Below are positions 27,491-36,203 of a stretch of DNA of 64,000 bases, piece after piece. Under the pieces are notes generated by a model that was not told the DNA's origin, made no database searches, and saw only the letters and a program-made list of their open reading frames with translations. The DNA comes from Sorangium cellulosum So ce56. Lineage in GTDB: Bacteria; Myxococcota_A; Polyangia; Polyangiales; Polyangiaceae. A program made the translations under genes and the position numbers. Within the stretch, counting starts at the first letter, position 1; the number at the start of each line of letters is the position of its first letter. The stretch lies in NCBI RefSeq assembly GCF_000067165.1, contig NC_010162.1:7323001-7387000 (forward strand), read 5' to 3'.

Positions 27491-28031
27491 GAGGCGGCCG
27501 CGACCGGGACGAGCTCGGGAGGGGCCACGGCGGCGGCAGCTTACCACAGGGGGCGCCGGCACCCCGCCCTCGGCGGCCTCCGCTCCGCGTCGATGTGCCG
27601 GGGCGATGCTCCCCGCGCAACGCTCCCGCGCGACGCGTCCGCGGGGCGGATCCGCGCGAGGGAGAGGGCATGTCCATGACATCGAACAACGCGATCGCGC
27701 TGGTGGTCGGTGCCACCGGACAGGCGATGTCCACCTGCGCGCCGCGCGCAGGTCCCTCCTCGAAACGATCGTCGAGCGAGGCCTCCCCTCGCCGCGGCGG
27801 GCCCGGTCACGGCGGCTCCAGCGCCGAGAGCGCAGGACCACCTCGGCCCCGCGTGCCCGCGCCGAGCGAAGCGCTCCCTCGCGTTGCGGGAAGCGGGTAT
27901 GCTCGGCGCCGCGTTGGAGGGATGGCGCCGAGCACCAGCGAGAGCCCGCGCTCCGGCGCGACCCGCGGCCACGGAGCCGGCGCTCCGCGTCCCGGAACGC
28001 CGCCCCCCGCTGCTCGCCAGGAGAGAGCTCC
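27491..28031. other. Intergenic region with a possible oxidoreductase remnant
   Basis: 540 bases without an intact gene. At 27670-27723 a short plus-strand stretch encodes MSMTSNNAIALVVGATGQ, which looks like the first beta-strand and GATG loop of an NmrA-like NAD(P)-binding protein, but the homology stops there. The rest is low-complexity Arg/Ala/Pro sequence. The last 15 bases hold the Shine-Dalgarno of the next gene. Confidence 0.35.
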
Positions 28032-28346
28032 ATGACCAGCACCGTTGACAAGAGCGACGTGTTCCTCATCCCGATGCCCGGCAAGCGCGTGGCGCGCATC
28101 CCTGTCGCGGTCCTCGAGCGTTATCTCGACGAGGCCACGCGCGTCGTGCACGACCCCGCCGAGCCGGAGAGCGACGTGACCGCCCACGGGATGTCGGTCG
28201 ACCCGGCGACGGGCGCGAGCGTCTGGCACACCGAGTGGGAGCTCGGCCCTTGCGACTACACCGACGAGAGCGGGTTCCCGCAGAGCGCCTACGCCTGGCA
28301 CCGCCACCCGCTCGGGACCGAGTACACCGAGATCTACCAGAAGTGA
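28032..28346 (+). CDS. Small conserved-looking cytoplasmic protein, unknown
   Basis: 104 residues. The start is secured by AGGAGAGAG about 5 bases before the ATG. The protein has no signal peptide or membrane segment, begins with a strand-rich part (DVFLIPMPGKRVARIPVAVLERYLDEATRVVHD) and ends in an aromatic, His-rich segment (WHTEWELGPCDYTDESGFPQ, YAWHRHPLGTEYTEIY). It is the first gene of a chain of three joined by 4-bp overlaps, the other two encoding a lipoprotein and an exported protein. I do not recognise the family. Confidence 0.75.
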   Translation: MTSTVDKSDVFLIPMPGKRVARIPVAVLERYLDEATRVVHDPAEPESDVTAHGMSVDPATGASVWHTEWELGPCDYTDESGFPQSAYAWHRHPLGTEYTEIYQK

Positions 28347-29761
28347 GCGCGCCCCGGCCGGCCGTGCCCCGCTCCTGCACTCGCGCGCCCCACGCGCCCC
28401 ACGCGCTCTATGCGCCCCGCGCGCTCCACGCGAAAGCTCGCCCGCGCCGCCGGCGCCTACCGAGCGCGCCGCTCCTCGCGGCGGCCGCCGGCGCGCTCCT
28501 CCTCGCCTCGCTCGCCTCGGCCTGCATCGAGCGCGGCTATCCCCTCGCCGGGAGCGGGCAGGTCGAGCTCCGCGCCGACGTCGCCGGGCCGCTGTTCGCC
28601 GCCGACACGCTCGACGAGGCGGGCAAGCCGGTGCTGCCCCGCCAGAGCCCCTGGCGGACCGCGGTCTCGCTCAAGCTGACCGAGGCGAACGAGCCGGCGT
28701 ACGGCGGCTACGTCGAGGTCCGCGCCGTCCCGAGCGAGGCGCTCGCGCTGCACCCCGTCGAGCGCGACCAGGAAGACGGAGCCTCGTGCGGCGTGAAGGA
28801 TGGCGCGTTCCGCTGCACCGCCGGGACCCAGGGCTACGCCCGCTTCACGGCCGCCTCGGAGGGCGACTGGTCCGGCGAGGCGCGGCTCGTCGTCTCGTGG
28901 GCCGACCGCACCGAGGAGCTCCCGATCACGATCCTCCCCGCGGGCTTGCCGGAGGACGCCACCAACTTCGCGCTCATCGCCGGGGGCCTCGGCGACAGCG
29001 ACCGCGTGCTCGCGACCTACGTCCCCCTCATGTGCACGATCGGCCCCCTGCCGGACGATCTCGGCGCCACCTGGCGGCCGGGCGCGATCCGGGCGCGCGA
29101 GGCGCGCGTCCGCGCGTCGCCTCCCCTGAACGCGCCGGGCGTCGTCGAGCACGCGCCCGTGATCATCGAGTCGCTGCACAGCGAGGCTGCCCTCTCGCTC
29201 ACCGCCGATTGCCTCGAGCGGACCTCGCGCCTGCGCGTGCTGCTCGGCGCGACCGGGGAGAGCCCGCCCTTCATCCTGTGCTTCAGCGACCTCGGCGGCG
29301 AGGTGAAGATCGCCGTGAGCTCCGGGCAGAAGGCGCTCGACCCGATCCCCTCGCTCACCGTCGACCCCGAGCCGCGCCTGCTCCGCGTGCGCGCCCTCCG
29401 GAGCGTCGTCGCCGCGGGGACGCCCGGCGATCTCTTCGAGGTGAGCGCCTACAACGCCGAGCGCGTGCGCATCGCCGTCCCCGTCGACCTCACCGTCGGC
29501 GACGACCAGGTGATCGCGCTCGGCGGGGCGTCGGTGACCCTGCACGGCGAGGACAGCGAGGCGACGATCATCCAGGGCGTCGCTGTCGCGCCGGGGACGA
29601 CGACGCTCCGAGTGACGCCCCGCCTGCTCGCGAGCCCCGAGTGCTCGTCCGAGCCCGTCACCGTCACGGCGGAGCCAAAGCCGGAACCGGAAGAGGACGC
29701 CGAAACGGAGACTGAGCCGGAGCCCGAGCCGGGCGCCGGAGGAGGGGGAGGCTCGCCGTGA
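28343..29761 (+). CDS. Exported lipoprotein, middle gene of a coupled operon
   Basis: 472 residues from the GTG at 28343, which overlaps the previous stop as GTGA. A long Arg/Pro-rich n-region leads into LLAAAAGALLLASLASAC, a lipobox ending at about residue 61. The mature part is beta-rich and built of Ig-like or invasin-like stretches (VELRADVAGPLFAADTLDEAG, VSLKLTEANEPAYGGYVEVRAVP, VSAYNAERVRIAVPVDLTVGD), ending in an acidic EPEPEEDAETETEPEPEPG tail. Repeated Big-like folds suggest an adhesin or envelope scaffold. No specific family recognised. It overlaps the next gene by GTGA at 29758. Confidence 0.78.
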   Translation: MSAPRPAVPRSCTRAPHAPHALYAPRALHAKARPRRRRLPSAPLLAAAAGALLLASLASACIERGYPLAGSGQVELRADVAGPLFAADTLDEAGKPVLPRQSPWRTAVSLKLTEANEPAYGGYVEVRAVPSEALALHPVERDQEDGASCGVKDGAFRCTAGTQGYARFTAASEGDWSGEARLVVSWADRTEELPITILPAGLPEDATNFALIAGGLGDSDRVLATYVPLMCTIGPLPDDLGATWRPGAIRAREARVRASPPLNAPGVVEHAPVIIESLHSEAALSLTADCLERTSRLRVLLGATGESPPFILCFSDLGGEVKIAVSSGQKALDPIPSLTVDPEPRLLRVRALRSVVAAGTPGDLFEVSAYNAERVRIAVPVDLTVGDDQVIALGGASVTLHGEDSEATIIQGVAVAPGTTTLRVTPRLLASPECSSEPVTVTAEPKPEPEEDAETETEPEPEPGAGGGGGSP

Positions 29762-32013
29762 GCGCACGCAGATCCGCCATGTTCCTGTCGGCCGTGGCGC
29801 TCGCGCTCGCGATCGCCGCGCCCGCCACCGCGCCGGCGCAGGACGATCCCGAGACGGACACCGGGGAGACCGAAGAGGAGGATACGCCGGAGCCGGCCAC
29901 CACCCTGAGGCGCCCGACCGACGCGGGGCCGATGGCCGTCCCCGCCGACTTCGGCGGCAGCCTGCAGGTCGTGCGCGCGCCGGCGGGCACGGCCAGCGCC
30001 GCGTCGTCGGCCGGCGGGCCGGAGATCTTCCCGGACGCGCGCCGCGTCTGGATGAGCGTCCGCGACACCGATCCGGTCCCGATCGAGGCCGCGCGCCGCG
30101 GCGGCCGCTGGCTGTGCAGCGGCGGCGGCTGCGCCGCGCAGACCGGCGATCCCGGGCAGAGCCCGATCGGCGACCAGATGCTGCGCTCGATCAAGCTCCA
30201 GACCCCGACGCTGCCCCTGCCGCTCACGGTGTGGGGGCGGCTCACCGAGGACGGCCAGCGCCTGCTCGACTTCGACCCGGTGCTGCTCGGCCGCCGCTCG
30301 TACCGGCACGTCTGCTCCTACCGCCCGGTCGCCGACGCCCCGCGCTCTCCCGTGGGCGCGCCGGCCGCGCCGTCGCCGCTGTCCCCCGATCGCGTGGACG
30401 TCTGCCGCGACGGCCGGCCCGAGCCGCCGCCGGCCGACGCGGGCGAGCTCACGCTGGGCATGCAGTGGCCGAAGCAGTCGGAGATGGCCGATTTCCACTA
30501 CCTCGCCATCGTCGACAGCTGCGGCAACGCCCGGGTGCAGCCGTTCCAGCGCACGTTCACCGTGCCGGTCCTCGAGGTCGCCTCGGGCGGCTGCGGGCGC
30601 CCCGATGGCAAGGTCCTCCGCGTCTTCCCGGGCGGCGGCTGGCTCCGGGTCACCGCCTTCAACCTCCACGCGCCCGCGGCGGCCAACGTCGTCAACGCGA
30701 CGTACCGGGTCACCATCCCGCCGCTCGAGAACCTCGTCGAGTCGAACCCCGCGCGGCTCCTCTTCCCCGATCCGCTCGCCGACGACCTGAAGGTCGACTG
30801 CGGCCCCACGCCGATCGCGCCCCGCACCGATGCCGGGAGCCTCCCGCCGCCCGGGAGCGCCCGCCCGCCCGGGCCAAGGGCGCCGTCCCCTGCCCCGCCG
30901 GGAGGCCGGGGACCTGCCCGCGCGGATGGGCAGCTCCAGGGCGGCGCAGGCGCCGGCCGGCGGCCCTCGACGGCGGCGCAGGCCGGTCCGACGGCGCAGC
31001 CCGGCGCGGCGGTGCAGGCCCAGCCGCCGGCGCAGGCCCAGCCGCCGGCCGGGTTGCCGCCTCCTCGCCGGGCGCCCGACGTCGATCCATCGCGCCCCGG
31101 ACCGCAGCCGCTCGCGCACGGCGCGGTCGTCATCTCGCCGGCGCCGCTCCGGCTGGGCAACTGCCGGATCCGGCTGACGGGCCAGGCCAAGCACCGGCTC
31201 GTGGCGCCGCTCGCGCTCCATGTCTCGCTGACGCGCACCGATCAGATGCGGAGCGGCACGCCGATCGAGCTCCTCCAGAACGGCACGTGGATCGTCACGC
31301 CGAGCAGCGCGGAGTTCCCGCTCCCGCCGCTCGCCGAGGACTTCGACGGGGACGCGCGGCTCCGGCTGGCCGTCTACAGCGATCCGCTGAGCCCGCAGGG
31401 CAAGGTGGTGCTCGTCTCCGACGCGGGCCGCGTCGCGAGCTCGCTGCGCTCGAACGAGCCCGGCGAGCCGGAGCGCGCCCGGCGCCTCGTGGGATCGGTG
31501 GCGATCCACTCGGTCCCGCTGTGCGGCGAGGACAACTTCCAGACGCTCGAGGCCGCGGGGACCTGCTTCCGCGCGTACCTCACCGTCCCGGCGATGCTGG
31601 CCACGCTGCAGGTCACCCGCGCGCCGTGGGTGGAGAAGCCCCTCGTCACGCGGAGCGTGCTCAGCGCCGTCGGCGTCGCGCTCGCGATCGACCGCTACGA
31701 CCCGGTGGAGCGCCGGGCCTTCCCGATCGCGGCGCAGCTCGGCGGCTTCGTGCAGACGCTCGGCGAGGGGCGGGTCGGCCTCCTCGGCTACGTCGGCGTC
31801 GCGCCGACGATCCCCATCCTCGGCTCGGGCGGCAACACCACGTCGTTCGGCTTCCTAGCGGGGCTCGGGCTGGAGTACATCACCAACGAGGCCGGGCCCG
31901 ACGAGGGGCTCAAGCCCGCCGCGTTCGTGTCCGCGGTCGTGCAGGTGGGCCAGGCCGCCCCGCAGGTCTCCACGAGCGGCCGCGCGAGCTTCGGCACCTA
32001 CGCCGGCGACTGA
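29758..32013 (+). CDS. Large exported protein with C-terminal barrel-like segment
   Basis: 751 residues from the GTG at 29758, coupled to the lipoprotein upstream. Signal peptide MSARRSAMFLSAVALALAIAAPATAPAQ. It has an acidic N-terminal linker, a large globular part with repeated RLTGQAKH/VTAFNLHAP-type beta-strands, and a Pro/Gln/Ala insert (QAQPPAQAQPPAG) at about 400-440. The C-terminal 130 residues have alternating strands (GVALAIDRYDPVERRAFPIAAQLGGFVQTLG, LGYVGVAPTIPIL, FGFLAGLGLEY) that look like an outer-membrane barrel. With the lipoprotein before it, an envelope complex is likely. It converges on a membrane-tethered sigma gene 40 bp downstream. Confidence 0.78.
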   Translation: MSARRSAMFLSAVALALAIAAPATAPAQDDPETDTGETEEEDTPEPATTLRRPTDAGPMAVPADFGGSLQVVRAPAGTASAASSAGGPEIFPDARRVWMSVRDTDPVPIEAARRGGRWLCSGGGCAAQTGDPGQSPIGDQMLRSIKLQTPTLPLPLTVWGRLTEDGQRLLDFDPVLLGRRSYRHVCSYRPVADAPRSPVGAPAAPSPLSPDRVDVCRDGRPEPPPADAGELTLGMQWPKQSEMADFHYLAIVDSCGNARVQPFQRTFTVPVLEVASGGCGRPDGKVLRVFPGGGWLRVTAFNLHAPAAANVVNATYRVTIPPLENLVESNPARLLFPDPLADDLKVDCGPTPIAPRTDAGSLPPPGSARPPGPRAPSPAPPGGRGPARADGQLQGGAGAGRRPSTAAQAGPTAQPGAAVQAQPPAQAQPPAGLPPPRRAPDVDPSRPGPQPLAHGAVVISPAPLRLGNCRIRLTGQAKHRLVAPLALHVSLTRTDQMRSGTPIELLQNGTWIVTPSSAEFPLPPLAEDFDGDARLRLAVYSDPLSPQGKVVLVSDAGRVASSLRSNEPGEPERARRLVGSVAIHSVPLCGEDNFQTLEAAGTCFRAYLTVPAMLATLQVTRAPWVEKPLVTRSVLSAVGVALAIDRYDPVERRAFPIAAQLGGFVQTLGEGRVGLLGYVGVAPTIPILGSGGNTTSFGFLAGLGLEYITNEAGPDEGLKPAAFVSAVVQVGQAAPQVSTSGRASFGTYAGD

Positions 32014-32053
32014 GCCGCCGCGGCGCGGGGCGCGCGGAGGCCCGGTCGCCCGC

Positions 32054-33448
32054 TCACCGGGGGTTCAGGATCGTGTCCAGCTCCTCGATCGCCTGCCGCT
32101 GGATCGCTGTATCGAGCCGCACCTCCTCGAGCAGGGCGCGCGCCTCCGGGTAACGCCTCGCGATCACGAACGCCCGGATCCAGAGCACCTTGCGCTCCGA
32201 CGCGAAGAGGGTGTTCGGCATCTCGCGCTCGTAGCGCTGGAGCGCCGCGATCGCCCGGTCCGGATCGCGCGCCTGCAGCGCCTTGGTGACCGCATCGAAC
32301 AGGGCGATGTCGTGATTGCTGCCGGGCCCGTCGATCTCGATCTCGAGCTTCTCGATCGTCTCGGCGGCGACCGGCGCCGGCGCGCGCTCCCCCCGGTCGC
32401 GCGGCGGCACGCGCGCGCGCCGCTGGGCCGGGGGGCTCCGCCGCGGCGCCTCGACGGACGCCGGAGCCGCCGGCGGCGCAACGGGCGGCGCCGGCGGCTC
32501 GGCGGGCCGGCGCGGCGGCATGGCGGCGACGAGCGCGGGCACGACGTGCCTCGCCTCCTGCGGAGGCGGCGGCTCCGGGGCGTGGAGCGCGAACCAGGCC
32601 GCGCCCGTGGCCGCCGCCGCCGTGGCCGCGACGGGCGCGGCCACGCCCAGGGCCGGCAGCTGGACGAGCTTCGCGAGGCCCTTGAGCCACGTCGCGGCGT
32701 CGCTCAGCGCCTGGCCGACGCCCCCGGCGGCGTTCCCGGCGCTGCCCGCCTTGAGCGCCCCCACCGCCTCCTGCACGCCGCGGAGGATCGAGGCCCGGAC
32801 GTCGTCGGGCACGCGCGGCGAGATCCGCGCGGTGGCGAGGAGCGCCGCCAGATCCAGGGGCAGCACGAGGCGAAAGCCCTCCCTCTTCCGGTCCTCGCGC
32901 CGGCGCTTCACGAGGATGTCGTGGAACAGGCGCATGGCGCGCGCGCGCCACTTGTACGCGGTGGACAGCGGGATGCCGCGCTGCTGCGCGAGATCCGCCA
33001 TCGGGGTGCTGTGGAGATCGTGCCCAACCAGGATCCAGTGCGCGTCGGCGTCGAGCTGCTGCATGAGCTCCAGCACGACGAGCCGCTCCTGATCCGAGAT
33101 CAGCAGCTCTTCCGAGGTCTTGGAGGGGTCGACGAGGGGAGGGAGCTCATCGTCGGGCACGAGCTCTTCGTAGCGGTGCTGGGCCCGCTGCAGGTAGTGC
33201 GAGGCCGTGTGGACCGTGATCCTGTTCAGCCAGCGCTCGGGCCGGGAGATCTCGGGGTTGTATTTGTTGAAGCTGAGGTAGGCCGCGAACAGCACCTCCT
33301 GCGCGAGGTCCTTGCGATCGCGCAGCGGGACCCCCAGGCCCGTCAGCCAGCGCCCTACGAGCGCGGAGGTTTGCTCGCGAAAGAGAAGCTCGAAAGCGCG
33401 CTCTTTCTCGGGTGGGCCACCTTGGCCCGGACGTCGAGGTCTTGTCAT
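32054..33448 (-). CDS. Second ECF-type sigma factor with membrane anchor and TPR-like tail
   Basis: 464 residues from the ATG at 33448. Region 2 occupies about 17-100 (LRDRKDLAQEVLFAAYLSFNKYNP, RPERWLNRITVHTASHYL); region 4 is at about 128-185 (ADLAQQRGIPLSTAYKWRARAMRLFHDIL). A membrane-spanning segment follows at about 270-300 (VAAPVAATAAAATGAAWFALHAP), then a Pro-rich linker and a C-terminal helical domain (FDAVTKALQARDPDRAIAALQRYEREMPNTLFASERKVLWIRAFVIARRYPEA). This is the same architecture as the sigma gene at 15843, including the AL..GD/RDP-RA-A---HER TPR-like unit. It faces the three-gene envelope operon, mirroring the other locus. Confidence 0.88.
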   Translation of the reverse strand: MTRPRRPGQGGPPEKERAFELLFREQTSALVGRWLTGLGVPLRDRKDLAQEVLFAAYLSFNKYNPEISRPERWLNRITVHTASHYLQRAQHRYEELVPDDELPPLVDPSKTSEELLISDQERLVVLELMQQLDADAHWILVGHDLHSTPMADLAQQRGIPLSTAYKWRARAMRLFHDILVKRRREDRKREGFRLVLPLDLAALLATARISPRVPDDVRASILRGVQEAVGALKAGSAGNAAGGVGQALSDAATWLKGLAKLVQLPALGVAAPVAATAAAATGAAWFALHAPEPPPPQEARHVVPALVAAMPPRRPAEPPAPPVAPPAAPASVEAPRRSPPAQRRARVPPRDRGERAPAPVAAETIEKLEIEIDGPGSNHDIALFDAVTKALQARDPDRAIAALQRYEREMPNTLFASERKVLWIRAFVIARRYPEARALLEEVRLDTAIQRQAIEELDTILNPR

Positions 33449-33773
33449 ACACAAGTCCAGTTCCGGGCACGGACGGGGGATTGCCGCCCGAAGCAGGCCA
33501 CGCGCGACGGACGGGGGATCCGGGCGGCTGCTCACGGGCGCCCGGAGGCCGAAAATGCCGCAGAATGCTCGCGAGAACGGGGGCGCCAGGGCGCTCCGGA
33601 TCCATCCGATTATCGAATAACATTACGAAGTACAATTCATGCCGAGAATGAATCGTGCCGCGCCGAGGTTGCGGCGCGAGGAGGCGCCGGGACGCACCGG
33701 CTCGCCGGGGATTCCGGGTGCACCCGCGCGCGACTCGAGGCAGGCTGCCGCCCCCGCCCCGCGGATCCAGCGC

Positions 33774-34286
33774 ATGAAGCTCACCGACTTCTCTCTCGCA
33801 TCGATCGCGGCGAGCTCGCGCCGCAACACCATCCGCGACGTCTGGGACAAGCTGAGCGTCCTGCCGGGGGGCAAGCGCCTGTTCAGCCGGCTCATCGGCG
33901 CGATGGCCCCGTACACGGGGACGATCCGCGCCGAGGTCGAGGTCCTCGAGCGCGGCCGCGCGGAGGTGTCGATGCGCGACCGGCCGGGGCTGCGCAACCA
34001 CCTCCGCTCGGTGCACGCCGTCGCGCTCGTCAACCTCGCCGAGCTCACCGGCAACACGGCGCTGTCCTACGCGCTGCCCGATGACGCCCGGTTCATCGTC
34101 GCGGGCCTCTCGATCGAGTACGTGAAGAAGGCCCGCGGGACGATCCGCGCCGTCTGCGAGTGCCCTCTCCCGGAGACCAGCGAGCGCAGGGAGTACGATA
34201 TCCCGGTGAGCCTGCGCGACGCGACGGGGGCCGAGGTCGCCCGCGCCGTCCTCCGCAGCCTCGTCGGTCCGAAGAAGCACCCCTGA
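33774..34286 (+). CDS. DUF4442 hotdog-fold protein
   Basis: 170 residues from the ATG at 33774; an in-frame ATG at 33639 would add a low-complexity tail and is less likely. The sequence has the DUF4442/PaaI-like hotdog pattern: LFSRLIGAMAPYTGTIRAEVEVLERGRAEVSMRDRPGLRNHLRSVHAVALVNLAELTGNTALSYALPDDARFIVAGLSIEYVKKARG, with the N-H-x2-S-V-H-A segment where thioesterases hold the catalytic region. It probably acts on acyl-CoA or acyl-ACP. It is divergent from the sigma gene. The family is clear, the substrate unknown. Confidence 0.88.
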   Translation: MKLTDFSLASIAASSRRNTIRDVWDKLSVLPGGKRLFSRLIGAMAPYTGTIRAEVEVLERGRAEVSMRDRPGLRNHLRSVHAVALVNLAELTGNTALSYALPDDARFIVAGLSIEYVKKARGTIRAVCECPLPETSERREYDIPVSLRDATGAEVARAVLRSLVGPKKHP

Positions 34287-34619
34287 GCTCGGCGCCGCGC
34301 CGCCCTACGGAGCCCCCCGGCGCTCCCGACCCCTGCATTCCGGCGAAGCGCGACGCGCCGGAGCCCCCTGTACTCCAAAGCACGCTGCGCTCCGGCGGAG
34401 CCCTAAGCTCCGGAGCAGGCGTGTGCTCCAAAGCACCTTGTGGACCGGAGCAATCCTGTGCTTCGGAGCAATCCTGTGCCCGCAAGCACACGGGGAGCTC
34501 AGCTGTCGCCTGCCCTCCCCTGAAGCGTCTCACCCCGTCCCACACCGGGCCAGGGCGCGGACAGAGGGTTCGAGTCAACACGCTCGACAAAGCGCTTCCA
34601 GGGTGTTTCGATTCTTCTC
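34287..34619. other. Intergenic region with short direct repeats
   Basis: 333 bases without a gene. An 18-bp period repeat (GGAGCAATCCTGTGC at 34447-34461 and 34465-34479) and two CTCCAAAGCAC units near 34373 and 34426 give the stretch a slipped, repetitive look. The last 60 bases must contain the start signals of the VWA gene; no strong Shine-Dalgarno is seen. Confidence 0.45.
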
Positions 34620-36110
34620 ATGAGGAACCGGTCAGCGATGGTGGCGCTCGCCGCGACGGGGATCAGCGTGATCTTCGCGGCGTGCGGGGGGGCCGATGGC
34701 TCGTCGGTCTCCGCCGGCGGAGCCGGCGGAGCGGGCGCCGGGGCCAGCTCGGGGACAGGCCCGGGGAATGGCTCGGGGAATGGCTCGGGAACAGGCGGAG
34801 CAACGAGCACCGGCTATGGCACCGACGGGCCTGGAGAGATCACCACCGGGCCCAGCAGCGGCGCCGGCGAGGGCGCCGGCGGCGAGGCGTCGTGCGCCGG
34901 GGAGACGAAAACGGCGGAGCTCGTGCCGCTCGACCTCTACATCATGCTCGACTCGTCGGGGTCGATGAGAGACCGGCTCGCGACGGGCGGCACCAAGTGG
35001 ACCGCCGTGACCGACGCGCTCGAGGCCTTCTTCACCGACCCCAAGTCGGAGGGGCTCGGCGTCGGGCTCCAGTACTTCCCTCTGCTGAACGCCGGCCAGC
35101 CCATGAGCTGCAGGACCAACGAGGAGTGCGGCGTCAGCGGGCCGTGCGCGCTCCGGGCCTGTCAGAGCTCGTTCGACGCCCGCACGGGCATCCAGATCTG
35201 CGTCGCCGACGCGGACTGCCCGGACGGCGACCCGTGCATCGACATCGGCGTATGCTCCCAGAACAGCAACGTCGTCTGCGGCGACATCGGCGAGCGCTGT
35301 CCCAACCGCGCGGGCACGTGCAACAGGGTGTCCCGGAGCACCTGCGCTCACCCGTACTCGTGCGTCACCGAGGACTACGCGACGCCCGCCGTCTCGATCG
35401 CGCCGCTCGACGCCGCCTGGGCCGACGAGCTCATCGGGTCGATCGACCGGACGTTCCCCGACGGAGGCACGCCCACCGCCGGCGCCCTGTCCGGCGCGAT
35501 CGCCCAGGCCCGGGCCCACGCCCAGGCGAACCCGACCCACAGGGTCGTCACCGTGCTCGCCACCGACGGGATGCCCACCGAGTGCAATCCCACGTCCGCC
35601 GACGGCATCGCGGAGATCGCGGCCGAGGGGCTGGGCGGCTCGCCGAGCATCTCGACCTTCGTCATCGGCGTCTTCGGCAGGGACGACGACGGCGCCCAGG
35701 CCACGATGAACCGCATCGCCGAGGGCGGCGGGACGAAATCGGCCTACTTCATCGACACGAGCTCCGACGTGACGCAGGCGTTCCTCGACGCGCTCAGCGA
35801 GATCCGCGGGACGAGCCTCGCGTGCGAGTACCAGGTCCCGGCGCCGTCCGCCGGGCAGACGCTCGATTACGGCACGCTCAACGTCCAGCACACGCCGCCG
35901 GAGGGCGCCGACCCGTCGACCATCTTCTACGTGGCCAGCGAGGCGCGCTGCGACGCGACCGCCGGCGGCTGGTACTACGACGTCGACCCCGCGACCGGCG
36001 GCACGCCGACCAAGATCGTGATGTGCCCCGCGACCTGCACCCACTTCCAGGCGGGCGGGCAGGTCCAGCTCCAGGTCGGCTGCAAGACCGAGATCCCGCC
36101 GATCAACTGA
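34620..36110 (+). CDS. VWA-domain lipoprotein
   Basis: 496 residues. Lipoprotein signal ending FAAC22, then a Gly/Ser/Ala linker of about 60 residues. The von Willebrand A domain begins at about 105 with LDLYIMLDSSGSM, so the metal site D111-x-S113-x-S115 is intact; VVTVLATDGMPTEC supplies the later MIDAS Asp. A Cys-rich insert of about 80 residues with 14 Cys (CRTNEECGVSGPCALRAC to CAHPYSC) lies inside the domain. The C-terminal part again has paired Cys. It should sit on the outer surface and bind a ligand through a divalent cation. The Cys-rich insert resembles those of other myxobacterial VWA proteins. Confidence 0.9.
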   Translation: MRNRSAMVALAATGISVIFAACGGADGSSVSAGGAGGAGAGASSGTGPGNGSGNGSGTGGATSTGYGTDGPGEITTGPSSGAGEGAGGEASCAGETKTAELVPLDLYIMLDSSGSMRDRLATGGTKWTAVTDALEAFFTDPKSEGLGVGLQYFPLLNAGQPMSCRTNEECGVSGPCALRACQSSFDARTGIQICVADADCPDGDPCIDIGVCSQNSNVVCGDIGERCPNRAGTCNRVSRSTCAHPYSCVTEDYATPAVSIAPLDAAWADELIGSIDRTFPDGGTPTAGALSGAIAQARAHAQANPTHRVVTVLATDGMPTECNPTSADGIAEIAAEGLGGSPSISTFVIGVFGRDDDGAQATMNRIAEGGGTKSAYFIDTSSDVTQAFLDALSEIRGTSLACEYQVPAPSAGQTLDYGTLNVQHTPPEGADPSTIFYVASEARCDATAGGWYYDVDPATGGTPTKIVMCPATCTHFQAGGQVQLQVGCKTEIPPIN

Positions 36111-36203
36111 GGTCTTCCCGCCACCTCACCGGCGCCACGCGCCCCCCATGGCTCGCCCGCGCGACCGGCAGTCGGTGGCGCGTGGCGCGCGGCGCGCGGC
36201 GCG

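Noticed and set aside
27670..27726. NmrA-like oxidoreductase gene start
   Set aside because: Only 18 codons match the GATG-loop pattern, then similarity ends. Too short to call as a gene; mentioned only as a possible remnant.
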